Source of the DNA: Nemophila menziesii
Taxonomy: Eukaryota; Streptophyta; Magnoliopsida; Boraginales; Hydrophyllaceae
Direction of reading: 5' to 3'
DNA length: 64,000 bases
Assembly (NCBI GenBank): GCA_029959085.1
Contig: JARWIR010000017.1
Coordinates: forward strand, 20,139,507 to 20,203,506
A model generated the notes under the pieces. It did no database searches and had not been told where the DNA came from. It saw only the letters and a list, made by a program, of their open reading frames with translations. The position numbers and the translations under genes were made by a program. Positions 1 to 12,125 of this stretch are shown piece after piece (the first letter of the stretch is position 1; each line of letters opens with the position of its first letter).

Positions 1-665
1 TCGATTAGTAGTTAATTGAGTTGACTACTATCGGTTTAACGATGAACCCACGTATGGTACACTAACGAGTGCATTGATCTTACTTCATGTCGTTAATTAG
101 TTTTTATTATTAGATAATAAATATTAATTAATTATATACTTGGAATATTGGTATATTAATTTGCTAAATTAATATTCAAATATAAGACCAAACTAAAACA
201 AAACAGAAAAAATAATAATAGAGAAGTTTGTGGATCAAACTACATACCTCCAATAGTATACCATGTATCACTAACTGTTAGGCTAGTCAAGCCATTTTGT
301 ATAGTATAAAAGGTTCAAGTTCACTTCACAAGTGTATAAAAGTTATTATTAGAATAATAACAATTCAATATATGATATAGAATTTCTATCAGTTTTCTCT
401 TAGGAAGACAAAAACATAAAAAACAAAAAAGTTTTTTAGTCTCTAAATCAAATTTAATTCTGAAAGCAAAAAATCAGAACTTGGTGTACAAATCGTGGAG
501 ACTTCAAATTTTTGAAGTTTGGTTAGTCTTTCGATTCTCATGCAAAACCTTAAGGTATGTAATGAAATATTTTTCTTTAAATTCTTAAATCGCAATTAAA
601 TCGGTTTTAAAATTGCAATATTTTTTTCCGCTGCATATATTTAATATAACACGTATTGCGATTCC
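1..665. other. Gene-free LTR-like sequence at left edge
   Basis: AT-rich and non-coding. The first ~120 bases continue the LTR-like sequence that in unit 2 begins before 34946 and runs to about 35060. The rest is the 3' flank of the minus-strand F-box pseudogene. In unit 2 (34946-35631) the same stretch has an extra short tandem duplication around 35193-35262, in which a piece containing cactaactgttaggc occurs twice. Confidence 0.5.
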
Positions 666-668
666 TTA

Positions 669-1893
669 GTGATGGTCATAAAATAAACTCTGAGTTGCGA
701 GGCTGCTGCTGTGAGCAACGTAGATATATTTACTTGAAGCTATAACAATTCGTACATGTTTTCGCCCCAAATCAAAATAATACGTTTTGCAAGAAAACCA
801 ATCTAGCAAGAATTTATTCTTCTGGAGAAGCAAAACCTTAAGCTTATAACGGTAAGGATCTTGATCGCAAAAATAATATTTCATTGGAAGACCCTTATCT
901 AGATTTGAGCAACGGTGCCTTAATATCCAATTCCAGTTTACGTAATCCTCTAAGACCCATATTATAAGGTTGCCATGACAGGGTAGTACATGAAGCAGAG
1001 ATAAATGTCCATCGTTAACAAACAGAGTCATCCTTCCATGATTGCGGCTAGATTTACAATTAATACCTGGATGAGGCATAGTAGTTAGATTTTCGGAGTC
1101 CATCTTGAATACCATCACCGCATGCATACAAGGATCGACATCATTTACTGTAATAGCAGTGTAATCAACTATCCAGTGCAAAGCATCATTCACAATGGCC
1201 GGAGATGACTCAAAAGGTGGCCGAAAGGAGAAAGGGTTAGGATTGATTACTCGTTTATTCAGCGAGGCAAATCTATATACATAATACTCGTAACCATTGT
1301 TTTCATTAGTACGGAACTCTATATACTTGTACTCACCTTCTGATGGATGGAAGAATAAACCACACATACTATTTGCTATAGTAATAAAACTCTCTTCACC
1401 AGTAAGGATGTTTAAAAGGATTGTGTTATAAATTATAATAGGTTGTTGGACGGCGAAGGTTAAAAATAAGCAATCCACAGTAGGATCCAACAAGGACAGC
1501 ATCTTTATTTTTACCCACGGAGACATTATTCTTCAAATTAATTGTTTTTATCTCGTTAACATGTTCATTTACATTATACATGCCAAAAACACGCTCATTT
1601 TGGTTGTTATAATATTGTAGAAGAATAGCATTGGGAGCTCTAGTGTTTTGCAGTTTGATAAAATTAGTCGATGAAGTCAATGTTCGCCAATGTTTACACG
1701 CCCTTCGACACTTGAGAACAGAGTCTGCTGGAAGTCTAGTCAAAATATCAATCAATATATCGTCGGTGAAATGGCCAAATCCCTTCTCATCATTTTTTGG
1801 CATGATTGCAACACGATTGGAATTGGAATTGGAATTGGAATTGAACGGTAGACATAAAAGGCGTGGAATCCATGTGAAGCACTCAAGAACCAT
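669..1893 (-). pseudogene. F-box (FBA-type) pseudogene, frameshifted copy of 35632-36861
   Basis: This is the unit 1 copy of the FBA-type F-box gene. The N-terminal half (F-box with FTDDILIDILTRLPADSVLK and the following FBA start) reads in one frame to about 1426. The C-terminal half reads in another frame from about 1526 down to 669. The break is an 8-bp insertion inside 1425-1440, where unit 2 reads gtgttataatagg without it. The last codons also differ: unit 1 stops after YDHH, four to five residues earlier than unit 2. Near the N-terminus a hexamer repeat (ggaatt) encodes two more Ser-Asn residues than in unit 2. A full-length protein cannot be made without correcting the shift, so I call it a recent pseudogene. 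An assembly error is the main alternative. Confidence 0.8.
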
Positions 1894-1920
1894 TATATTA
1901 TCAACCTGTAGCAAATACAA

Positions 1921-2386
1921 TAGATACTAAGCATGACTACAAAGTTACAAATCACAAAATAAAAAGCGGAAGAAGCTTTAAATACAAATCTAGTAACAAA
2001 AACAAATTAACTTCACTAATCAAGCCTTATAAACCTTAAACTATGTCACGGTCTTTAAAATCATAAACATTATTAATTATAGACATTCTCAATCTCGTAT
2101 TCAAGCATTCTTATACTAAGAAAAGAAAACATATAATATGGGATATATTCTAAAAGCTTACCTACATCACTAATATATATTATAATTTTTTTGTTAGAAA
2201 ACATACATCACTATATAGTTAATTTCGTATTGACACCTCCCCGCAAGTCATGACAATTATATTTTACATACTCGTTTTTATGTTAATTTTATAATTAAAG
2301 ATCTCACTTTTGTGATTGTAATAGATTTGCACGACTACTCAATTGATCAAACATCAAATATATCTACTTTTCACGAGGAAAATACT
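1921..2386. promoter_or_regulatory. 5' flank of the minus-strand F-box pseudogene
   Basis: AT-rich non-coding sequence upstream (on the minus strand) of the F-box frame. It includes the likely 5' UTR intron, whose acceptor is tttgctacag read on the minus strand. The unit 2 counterpart is 36888-37354. I see no defined promoter element. Confidence 0.35.
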
Positions 2387-3873
2387 TTTTAAGACCTCAA
2401 AAACCCCACTTTTATAAATAAAGCCCTAACTAGAAAAAAATATTTTTAAAGCCCAGTTTTAACTTTCTAGTTGGCTTTTTTGACCTTTTTACCCTTATTA
2501 AACCATTCTTCCTCGGTGGTACAGACCCATGTCCTTAATGATTTTTTCATGTTGTGCTTTTGTTCTTCTTTAATATGGGCTGTACCCACGGACCTTTTCT
2601 TCACACATTTGTTCACAGTGGGTATGAAACCAGTAAGCACGTAATAGGGCTAGACCCATGAACCAACAATCAACATGGACCAAATTCACAAAAAGATATA
2701 TGATTTATAACATGATATTGGGCTGGCCCCATTACACAGAACAGAAAAAAATAAAAAATAATGGGATATTGGGCTGGCCCCATAAGCAGTAGAGCCTTAA
2801 CAAAAAAAAAAATACAACAAAAATAATGGGATATTTTGGGCTGGCCCCATAAGCAGTATATCCTTAACAAAATAAAAATACAACAAAAAATACATTTTGG
2901 GCTGGCCCCATAACTATCACAGCCTAGATGGGGCTGGCCCCATAACTAACACAACCTAGATGGGCCTGGCCCCATAACTAACACAACCTAGATGGGGCTG
3001 GCCCGAATAATCGAACTACATTAAAAAAAAAAAAAAAAAAGGTAAATCGATCGACGAGGCTAGAAACCAGATCGACCAGCAGGGTGATGATGAACACGGA
3101 GGAGAGGGGCGTCGCTTGTACGGTGGTGCTGGCCACGATCTGGATCTGAATCTGAATCGGCGGAGGTCTTCACGGAGGTGGTGGTATTGACTGTCATGTT
3201 TGCAGATCGGTGGTGGTGGTATTGTTTCTGTTACAGGAGACGAAGGTGAGGGTGGTTATGGTGGTCTTGGTGATGGTGGTGTGTAGGTGGATCTGCAGAG
3301 CTGCTCGATGGGGTGGTGGTTGACCTTCACGGCGGCGGTTATGTTGGTGGTGGTTATCGGTCTTGAGAAGCAGAGGGTGGGTGGGGCTGGACGGTGGCAG
3401 CAGAGAGATATGGGTGAGGGACGGTGGTGACAGGAAGCTGTGATGATGGTGGTGTTGCTGTGATGAAGCTCCGAAAGGGGGGGGGTGGGCTCAGATCTGC
3501 GAATCAGTGATGGATGGTGGGGGTGTTGGGGTTATGGTGAAGGTGGAGGTGGGGGGTGGTTCGCCGGCAGAGAGAGAGAAGGGATGGTGATGAAGGTGGG
3601 GATTTTCGGTGCCCATGGTGATGCAGGTGGTGGGGGTCGGTGGTTTAGGTTTTCCGTCGTGAGAGAGAGAGAGAGAGGAGAGAGAGGAGAGAGTGGAGGA
3701 GAGGGGAGGGTTCGGTGTTAATAGGGTAATGAATTTTGGTTTTTTGGTTTTTATATATGGGTAGAAGGATGGGAGGGTAGTTTAGGTATATTTGGGGTAT
3801 TAGTTGGGGTGTAATGGGTTTAGTTATCCCAGGGCTTTTTTTATAAACTTAGATGGCCTTAGGCCGTTTAAAA
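2387..3873. mobile_element. Candidate non-autonomous DNA transposon with degenerate inverted ends
   Basis: The left end (ttttaagacctc, then ataaataaagccct) and the reverse complement of the right end (ttttaaacggccta, then ataaaaaaagccct) match imperfectly over about 50 bases. Inside lie a GGGCTGGCCCC minisatellite, then about 700 bases of strongly G-rich, purine-skewed DNA (ggtggtggt runs, gagaga microsatellite near 3661) with short chance reading frames. There is no transposase. The layout resembles non-autonomous Mutator-like elements, but no clean target-site duplication is visible, so the class is uncertain. Confidence 0.35.
2720..3005. repeat. GGGCTGGCCCC minisatellite
   Basis: Seven copies of a core gggctggcccc(ataa). 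The last copies are spaced at a regular 32 bp and share the tail ctaacacaacctagat; the first ones are spaced irregularly by A-rich filler. The core is itself partly self-complementary (ggctggcccc / ggggccagcc). Confidence 0.8.
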
Positions 3874-4345
3874 TAAAGAGCCCACTTTTCACAGTCCAAA
3901 ACTACGTACCTTCAATTACTGAGACTCGAGTTCAGTACGGAAAATAAAATAAGGACGCCCGAGGATGTATGGAATAACTAAAGATAATTGAATATATAGA
4001 AGGATTTTAATTGAGAGAAGGAGACAATTGAGAGATTTTAAGAGTCTGATAAACTTCAAATTCCTTAACTTTAGCTCACTAATGAAATTAATATTACTTT
4101 ATTGTATTCATATGGAATTCTAATTGGTAGCGATTGAAAAAAAAAAGTGATAAAGTGGAAAATGACAAAGATATATTCAAATCATATAATTTAATTTTGT
4201 AAAATAACATCGTACAAATCTTTTCTTTGGTTAGAAAGATTTATTTCTTCATTAGAGCGAAAAGAACATAATATAGTATCTAACATTCATCGATACAATT
4301 ACTAATTCAAAAAACACCAACCAAAGAACTTACCCCTATTAAGAC
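3874..4345. other. Gene-free AT-rich stretch
   Basis: Non-coding sequence between the G-rich element and the hAT end. The unit 2 counterpart is 38843-39315. I see nothing recognisable in it. Confidence 0.4.
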
Positions 4346-5650
4346 TAGGGGCGCACAACCGGAACCCAAACCCGCACACCTGTTCAACCCGACCCAAACT
4401 CGTCCACCCGTCCAAACCGAGCCCGAAAAAACTGAAACCGAGCCCCACCCGAACCCATTGGGCCAAAATAATAATTTTTTAGGGTATTGGGCCGGTTGAT
4501 GGGTTTGGTTTTGCCAAACCCGCGTAAAACCGAACCCGACCCGCCCATTTCATTTTTTTTTATATATAACGAATATATATATATGAATAATTAATTAAAA
4601 AATCCAAAGAGGTGAGCGTATTGCATACGCTATTCATTTCCGCCCGTTGGTTTTGCCCTTTCGTTACTTGAAAAGTCATCTTACCTCTCTCTCACCGAAC
4701 TCACATCACTCTCTCTCTTCTTCTCTCTGATTTCTCTCGAAAACTCTACGACATAGCCCTACTCTTCTCCTTCCCGTCTAATCTCGCCGGTTTTTACTTT
4801 GATGACTGAGCATGATTACAACTTTAAAGCATTCTTTGTTGAGGACACGGATAGGCCACCTCCCGATTTTGTTGATTGGCAAAACGCTGCTTCTTTTGTA
4901 GAGTTTCTGAGGTTGTTTTATAACTCTACTAAAAGGTTTAGTGGTACACTATTTGTTACTACAAATCCGTTCTTTGATGAAATTGTTATAATATGGGAGA
5001 AGATTGAGGTGTTGTGTAAATCAGAGGATGAAGTGTTGAAAGAAATGGCTATAAAAATGAAAGCAAAGTTTCAGAAATAGTTGGACATTCAAAGTATTAA
5101 CATACTTTTGTATGTTGCAGTAGCTTTGGATCCTAGAAAAAAATTCAGTATCTCACTTGCTACTTTAATTTTATGTATACTCTTTCTCAAAGCATCTGAT
5201 TTGCTTGCAAAAGTAACTGATGTGTTGGATAGAATGTTTGCCCAATACTCTAAACCAGCTGCTCCTACTTCTACTAGTGTAGTGGCTCCTATTTCTCAAG
5301 CAAGTGTTTTGGGTGGCAGATTTCAATCATTTATGAAGGAGAAACAAGTTGCTAAAGGTAATGAACTTCAAAGATTTTTTAATGAAGAAGTCGAGGAAAT
5401 GAATTCTGAATTTGATATTCTTATATGGTGGAAAAATAATGCCCATAGATTTAAACACTTATCTCAAATGGAAAAACATGTATTAGCAATACCTGTTTCA
5501 ACAGTAGCCTCTGAATCTGCCTTTAGTAAAAGTGGAAGGGTACTTGATTAGTTTAGAAGCTCTCGTTCACCTAAAACAGTTGAGGCACTGATTTGCACTC
5601 AAAATTGGTTGAAAACATCACTTCCTATTAAACTTTTGAAAACAATAATA
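4346..5650 (+). mobile_element. hAT (RICESLEEPER-like) transposon remnant
   Basis: Begins with a hAT-like end (taggggcgcacaaccgg) followed by ~200 bp of subterminal aacccg/cccgaccc repeats, typical of plant hAT ends. A CT-rich 5' leader (4680-4790) precedes coding remnants in one frame from ATG 4802. The first piece (to 5080) has PPPDFVDWQNAASF. The second has VALDPRKKF and the C-terminal dimerisation motif (WWKNNAHRF, IPVSTVASESAFS, then RSPKTVEALICTQNWL). Two in-frame TAG stops (5078-5080 and 5549-5551) interrupt it, and the BED zinc finger and most of the catalytic core are missing. No right inverted end is seen: the remnant runs directly into the F-box pseudogene ATG at 5651, in the same frame. 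Confidence 0.85.
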
Positions 5651-6177
5651 ATGTCATCAGTTACAAATGATTCTAGGCATAAGGGCATCACCCAAGCTTC
5701 AAGTGTTGGTGTTAATAGGATCAGCAACTTGCCGGAATCCATTATTTCTCACATTCTGTCCCTTCTTCCGACGGAGGACGCCGTGGCCACCAGTTTGCTT
5801 TCAACAAAGTGGAAGTTCTTCTAGAGAAACATTCATAATCTCCGTTTTGATGATGGTGCACGACAATTCAGACTGCTCCAGCACACTGAAAAAGAGCAAC
5901 ACAGTTTATTCAGATATTTTGTTAATAGGGTATTGCTATTTCTGGATCGAAAATGTATAAACAAGTTTTCTCTTAAGATCAATCGATTTGGGGATGCTTA
6001 TTATGTTACTATCTGGATAGCTGCTGCAGTTTCTCGAAGTGCTAGAGTGATTGAGTTTGATGGGCAGGAATGTTACGACAACATAAAAAGTTTATACTTC
6101 GATATGCCCAGTAGTCTTTTTACTTGTGAGACACTAGAAGTTCTTGATTTAATTGGTCGGATAAAACTCCATGTACC

Positions 6178-8132
6178 AATTTTTCCGCGCTTTTATCTCG
6201 CTCTCTCTCGTGTTTAGCATTTGTTTGAATAATATTTGTAAGGTGGTTAGTCAATTTTCATTCATGTGGGAATGGTTGGACAAATAGGATTCTACCCAAG
6301 AGTTGACCATCTTTACGATGATAGTCGGTGACTCAATTTAATGAAATGATTCGAATATTGATACGTTTATTCCAGTTGTAAAGATTAACGTAATACATTC
6401 ATGTGGTGTGGTTCGAATTTTGCCCACATGCCTATTGGGCTTTTGGGCCTTGGGCTCATACCATCTGGACCAGCTAAGCTTTGTGTTTATTTGTAAACGT
6501 TGAATGAAACATCACAACTTTTGGCCAAACCACCTTTTCATCTTCTATAAATAGTTGGTCAACTCAACCATTTTCTTCATTTAGTTTTTCAAAGCATTAA
6601 GTATTAAAATAATAAGAGAGAGATAGAAAGAAGCAACATTATTAAGTTCGTTGAAATTCTTAAGAATTCGTGTGTCAGTTTCATTTGAATAGTTTTGTCG
6701 TTGTATCCTGGAGGTTGAAGCTAGCAAACGTATGACATCGGTACATGGACTATATACCTTAAAGACATCAGATCCAATTCGAGCCTCGACAAGTAAAGCT
6801 ATTTATTTATTTACTTTTATTTTATTTTTGCATTAGTTTTTATGTCGTTTTACTGGTTTATACAAATAAAACGCAACAAAATGTATCCCACCAAAAAACT
6901 AATTATGGAAGGCATCTAAAAAATGTTATTCCATCTAATGAAAATAGAAAAAAACTTTAATAATGCATCTTATAAAATATGTGAAGCTAAAGTTGAGGAT
7001 ACATAATCATTCTTTTTCATTGCTCTTGGACAAAAACAATATGGTTTTGTAGCTCCTTACAATTTCAAACACATAAAATCTCCACTTTAAGTGTTATAGG
7101 TTGGATTGAACAATTGATATACTATACATGAGGTGTTAAAGTTGACCCTCTTTAGGTTGGGGGGGAGGGGGCGTTAGCCACTTATGTTATTTGGTCAATT
7201 TTGAAGGGCAAAACAATTTTTTTAATGATGAGTTACCAGAACCTATTTTTATAGCTAAAATTTCAAATAAAGGCCAGTGATATTTATTTATCTCATAACA
7301 GCTCTGGAGCTACTTAAATGATAGTTAAATGCTCTCTATATGTGACAACAGTAGCCATATGGTAGAGAATAACATTTTCAGTGTTAATTGGACTAAATCT
7401 ACAAAAGGGGAATTTAAATTTAATATAGATATTTCCATGGAATTAGTTAAATAATGAGGCAGCTATTGTTTGTGTTGTTATGAATTTTGTAGATAACTTA
7501 GAATATTGAAGAGTTATTCAGATTAAGGACGGTTATGAAAGTTGAAATTGGAGGAATATATCTAGATATGAGGATGATTGGGATATACAACCTAAAAATC
7601 AATACATATAGAGAGTGATTGTTTAAATACTGTAAAAAAAATTAAAAAACTCAAAGATTTGTAAGAATAGAGTCTTATGTGATATGAGCAATAATTGTAG
7701 ACATGTTAGCAAAAGAGTATTAATTATCCTCTTTTATATTTCTAGGAGAATCAGAAGAAGAAAAACTTAAAAGTATTCTGTTATATCTTTGATTTGTTGT
7801 TCAACTTCTCTAATTAGCTCTCTTCGGAAGGACAAATACCGTATGGATATTGGAAGATATAATATTTTGATATTAATAAAAGAATTTACTTTCGAATAAA
7901 AAGATATACTAAATATGTAAAAAAAACTTAACCTTTTCAATTGTCTCACACAAAGAGTTCTTGGTTAGACATATGTAAGTTGCAATCAGGATCCTTTAAC
8001 ATTTTGCATACGATGTATAAAAAACACAACAAACTTACTTTTCTAACGACGAGAGTAAGGGCGATTTTGGAATTATGCCCTAGCCCCAATCGTCTTCTAA
8101 TGAAATGAACACAAGTGTTTACTGTACACGAT
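6178..8132 (+). mobile_element. Segment X: copia-derived 3' region and LTR, plus unassigned tail
   Basis: Starts abruptly inside the F-box pseudogene (ttttccgcgctt). A polypurine-like tract (catgtgggaa) precedes a possible LTR start TGGTTGGACAAA at 6273. A TATA box (ctataaatag, 6545-6554) follows, as expected of an LTR promoter on the plus strand. I could not place the LTR end. The last ~1.3 kb (6800-8132) is AT-rich and unassigned. The same 2-kb segment occurs at 32103-34136, where a copia RNase H frame lies directly upstream in the correct order, which supports the copia assignment. Confidence 0.6.
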
Positions 8133-8818
8133 TGTTGGAAAAATAACAATCACTGGTTTTAATAAATGAAGAAATGGAATTCCAAAAGAAAAACAAAATA
8201 ATTCTCAATTAAAGTAATACTACTCTATTACAAAGAATTGAAAATAATGAAACTTACACCGAAAATATGAGAAAAGAACTATTACACGGAATGTAAATGG
8301 CGTTAAAAAGATATTCCGGTCGTGCCGGTTATCTCTAACAAAAGTTCTATTCTATAGAAATATTATACTAGAATATTTGAGAGAGAAATATAATAGTATT
8401 TCTAATTCTTAGTTTCATTTTACATTCTATTCTTTATTCTCTCTAGAATATATTTTCCTTTCTATTCTCTCTATATTTTTCCATTCTCTCAAGAATAATC
8501 TTTTTTCTTCTTCTCTTGAAATGAAAGTGACAAAGTCACTATTTATAGAAGAAATAGCAAGACAAGAAAACCGTCACATTAATGCTCGTCAATGCTCATT
8601 AAAGTCGTCCGTTTTTTCTTTATCAAGTATTTGTAACTCCTATAACAACTAATACATAAAGAACCATTAATCCATAATGAAGAATAAGGAATAATTCTAA
8701 TGGTTTTTTTCCCCAAATAATAAAGTGGGACTATTTTACACAAATGGTATTTTCCACTTCTTCCAAAAACATGAAAGAATTAATAAAATAAATTGTCTTT
8801 ATTTAAAAAATTCCAACA
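8133..8818 (-). repeat. LTR of copia-like element (3' LTR by orientation)
   Basis: 686 bp, TGTTGG...CCAACA. Reading the two LTRs side by side I found a single difference (g at 8795, a at 11389), which indicates a very recent insertion. It carries a minus-strand TATA box at 8539-8548. Confidence 0.9.
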
Positions 8819-10397
8819 ATCCCCCACTCATGTTCTTTCGGAAAGAAGGTGAACAGGTTTCCATAAATATCAACATTTGGGTGAATTGTACTTAAGTGTC
8901 AATATCTTTTGATTTGAATTGACACGTAGTGAAGTGAGGCAACCACCAAAAACATATCAAGTGAACGTACTCTTGAACTTGATAGTTTTCGATCGAGACC
9001 CTCACAACACATACTCTACCCGACTGATAGTTACAGATTCCTCAAACATCACCCTTTCCATGCACATAGGTGATCTCCAAGAGCGTCTAGCCTCATTAGC
9101 CGACCCTCTCGGATTTCGAGATCATTAAGAGCAATAAAGCTCATCCTCATTATGTGTCTCTCTAATTCATCAAGTCCCTTCTCTTTAGGACCAACCTTAC
9201 GGGCTATGAATTTGTGGTGATTCTAACAACTCATCCCTTGGGAACATCAATGACGTCTCCTTGTAATCATATTATGAGCAATATACAACAACCTCAACGG
9301 TGAATTCATCAAATCCATCTCAAAAGGACCACCACGCATGGCTATAAATTCATTAAGTATGAGGAATATATAACAACCTAAACGGTGAATTCATCAAGTC
9401 CGTCTCAATAGGACCACCACACATGGCTATGAATCCATTAAGTTTTAATTTGCTCATGTATGCACAATTTACATTATATGGATGAGAAGTTAGTGAATCA
9501 TATAGATCAATAGTACATCTCTCGTACTGTATTAAATAAAAAATAATAATAACCCAATGGTCACCACTTTAGTCTCTTTACAATATGGACAATACCAAGT
9601 TGGGTTTTATTCATTAAGAGCATCATAATCATTATAATTATTTTATATCCATTAAGGGGTACACACCCCCCACAATTCTCTTATTTATGAATACTAGTAT
9701 TATAAGGAATTTATTTTTTACTAGATATTATATCAATGGAGTCAAACCTTTCCAACAAAGTGAGACTAACTAAGGTAAATTCTATAATTGACTCTAACGA
9801 ATTTTTCCCTTAGGCTCATCTTTCCCCACATATTTTATTCACAAATAGAAGAATAAAAGAAGTAAGTCCCATGAATGAAAGTACCAAAAGTGGATCATGT
9901 CGTACACATATTGATAAAAGTGTAGCACAAACCGATCCATCTTTTATTAGGATTCTATTTCATTAACACGGTGCCCATTATAAAAAACACAAAACAATTT
10001 CCTTAGTTTTCATACTTTATCCCCTTAATCCAAAACCACCAACCCTTCATGTTGCACCATATAGATCTATTCACATAGATCTTCATTCACACATATATTT
10101 AATATCCAATTGATATGTATTCATGTTTGTGAACGAAATTTAGGGCAACAAGAGTTAAAAAGTGATAATATAAAAGACCAAAGTAATCCTTAAACTCATA
10201 AAAACGAGGAAACCTAAGGACTTATCCATGAGTCGATTCACTTTTTGACTTGTATGAGACTAATTAGATCTTGTTAGGTCATTTCCCGGTGACGTACTTA
10301 TTCTCATCAGAATCATCACCCTCATGCCTTTTCTAAACCGTTTCACAGATAGTCTTTGTTGACTTCTCAACGGTACACAAATAAAAGGAGGGTTTCG

Positions 10398-10616
10398 TCA
10401 CATTATCCAAGATCCATCCTCTAACCACTGAATTAGCTTTCTTGAACCCAATTTTAGAGCCAGAAACCTAGCATGTAGTTCTTTGGTATATTCCCCATTG
10501 GCCTCAATGGCAGGGAGTACCTTGAGAACAGCAAGGTCTAGTTCATGTTGTTCAAGGCATATCAGTGGCTTTTGTACCCAACGTTTGTAGTTGGAACCAT
10601 TGAAAGGCTCCAACAT
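10398..10616 (-). pseudogene. Truncated copia gag (UBN2-like) fragment
   Basis: 72 residues starting MLEPFNGSNYKRWVQKPLIC, the N-terminal hallmark of plant copia gag proteins (F-G-NY-RW...M-L-LE). The match fades after LEQHELDLAVLK and the frame stops at WLEDGSWIM. The zinc knuckle and everything downstream are missing. It sits close to the 5' LTR, as gag should, and on the element's own strand. It is too short to be a working capsid protein. Confidence 0.7.
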
Positions 10617-10726
10617 AGTCACGTCGGGAAAAGGCCTTTGCGTTCAATAATGAAACAACTGCCAAGATAGGAAAACCATTTCAAAAAAACAACAACCAGT
10701 GATATAAAAGTAATATTTTTTTAAAT

Positions 10727-11412
10727 TGTTGGAAAAATAACAATCACTGGTTTTAATAAATGAAGAAATGGAATTCCAAAAGAAAAACAAAATAATTCTC
10801 AATTAAAGTAATACTACTCTATTACAAAGAATTGAAAATAATGAAACTTACACCGAAAATATGAGAAAAGAACTATTACACGGAATGTAAATGGCGTTAA
10901 AAAGATATTCCGGTCGTGCCGGTTATCTCTAACAAAAGTTCTATTCTATAGAAATATTATACTAGAATATTTGAGAGAGAAATATAATAGTATTTCTAAT
11001 TCTTAGTTTCATTTTACATTCTATTCTTTATTCTCTCTAGAATATATTTTCCTTTCTATTCTCTCTATATTTTTCCATTCTCTCAAGAATAATCTTTTTT
11101 CTTCTTCTCTTGAAATGAAAGTGACAAAGTCACTATTTATAGAAGAAATAGCAAGACAAGAAAACCGTCACATTAATGCTCGTCAATGCTCATTAAAGTC
11201 GTCCGTTTTTTCTTTATCAAGTATTTGTAACTCCTATAACAACTAATACATAAAGAACCATTAATCCATAATGAAGAATAAGGAATAATTCTAATGGTTT
11301 TTTTCCCCAAATAATAAAGTGGGACTATTTTACACAAATGGTATTTTCCACTTCTTCCAAAAACATGAAAGAATTAATAAAATAAATTATCTTTATTTAA
11401 AAAATTCCAACA
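10727..11412 (-). repeat. LTR of copia-like element (5' LTR by orientation)
   Basis: 686 bp, matching 8133-8818 except at 11389. The minus-strand TATA box is at 11133-11142. Transcription of the element would start in this copy and run leftward. Confidence 0.9.
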
Positions 11413-12125
11413 ATAATAGTTGTTCATACAATGTTGATTAAAGGAATTTTTTCCTTGACTTTTTCAATAAAGAACCCCTTTTATTGACAACTTTGCGCCA
11501 ATAGGCTGTACTTATGTCTTTGCTGACTTTATCTGTAAGTTTCGTAGCTAAGTTTATCTGTTTATGGGTTATTGACACAGTGTAATTATTAACTGATTTA
11601 TTCTTTCCCTTTCATTAAGGCTCTTTGCCGTGCAAGTTTTTCTGCAAGCTTTCCGAGGTTATCTGAGTTGGCTATATCACGAACAACGTGGTCACATGCA
11701 CTGCTAAACATTCTTGAAGGCTCAAAAAAATTAGAATCTCTTAGAATTTTTCAGGTTAGTGAAAGCTTATGTAGTTCTTCTTTCTTATTTGGCAAATATC
11801 TTTAAGTAATTAATGTTGTTGTTGCAGTTTGGTTATGATGGTATCCCGGACATGTACATGTGTGATTTTCCCTGAGAAAGTGCCGATTTGCTTGGTTTCA
11901 TGCCTTAAGAAAATGTCACTTATAGGAACTGAAGGTCTGGAATATGAACTTGCAATGCTAGCTTACATTCTGAAGAATGCTAAAGCCTTGCGAACATTGA
12001 CAATAGATGCTAGCTTCTTTTTGGATTATAACGATATGTTGGAGCTGGTTCAGAATGTATCAAACTTTCCTCGAGCATCTGAAAAATGTGATATACGTTC
12101 TTTTCATTCGTGGGAACGCGCATGA

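Larger units (their letters stand above)
8133..11412 (-). mobile_element. Non-autonomous Ty1/copia-like LTR element (unit 1 only)
   Basis: Two 686-bp direct repeats (8133-8818 and 10727-11412) beginning TGTTGGAAAA and ending TTCCAACA bracket a 1908-bp interior. The interior has only a gag fragment, on the minus strand. A polypurine tract next to the left LTR (gagtgggggatt on the minus strand) and a minus-strand TATA box (ctataaatag) in each LTR also give minus orientation. I found no convincing primer binding site and no protease, integrase or reverse transcriptase. An 86-bp tandem duplication lies at about 9280-9450. Units 2 and X3 have the empty site. Only 2 bp (at) are duplicated at the ends, short for an LTR element. 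Confidence 0.9.
5651..12125 (+). pseudogene. F-box/FBD pseudogene broken by nonsense codon and insertions
   Basis: Homologous to the intact gene at 24461-26142. Exon 1 starts at ATG 5651 (MSSVTNDSRHKGITQASS) and has the F-box ISNLPESIISHILSLLPTED. A tryptophan codon has become TAG at 5822-5824 (FLWRN is now FF-stop-RN). The frame then continues to 6177 (LHVP), where unrelated copia-derived sequence begins; the second half of exon 1 (most LRRs) is gone. Exon 2 is preserved at 11620-11754 between good splice sites. Exon 3 (11828-12125) keeps the FBD motif (FPEKVPICLVSCLKKMSL, then AYILKNAK) but in a frame shifted relative to the exon 2 join. In unit 1 a copia LTR element (8133-11412) lies inside the insertion, so it is nested. 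Definitely non-functional as a full protein. Confidence 0.9.

Noticed and set aside
3485..3721. Glycine-rich 78-codon frame
   Set aside because: It lies in a G-rich low-complexity block and the unit 2 copy breaks its gagaga tract; chance frame.
7767..8149. Small minus-strand frames shared by all copies of segment X
   Set aside because: AT-rich, one is altered between copies, and no domain is visible.
8919..9128. 69-codon plus-strand frame inside the copia-like element
   Set aside because: It is on the strand opposite to the element's gag fragment and has no similarity I recognise.
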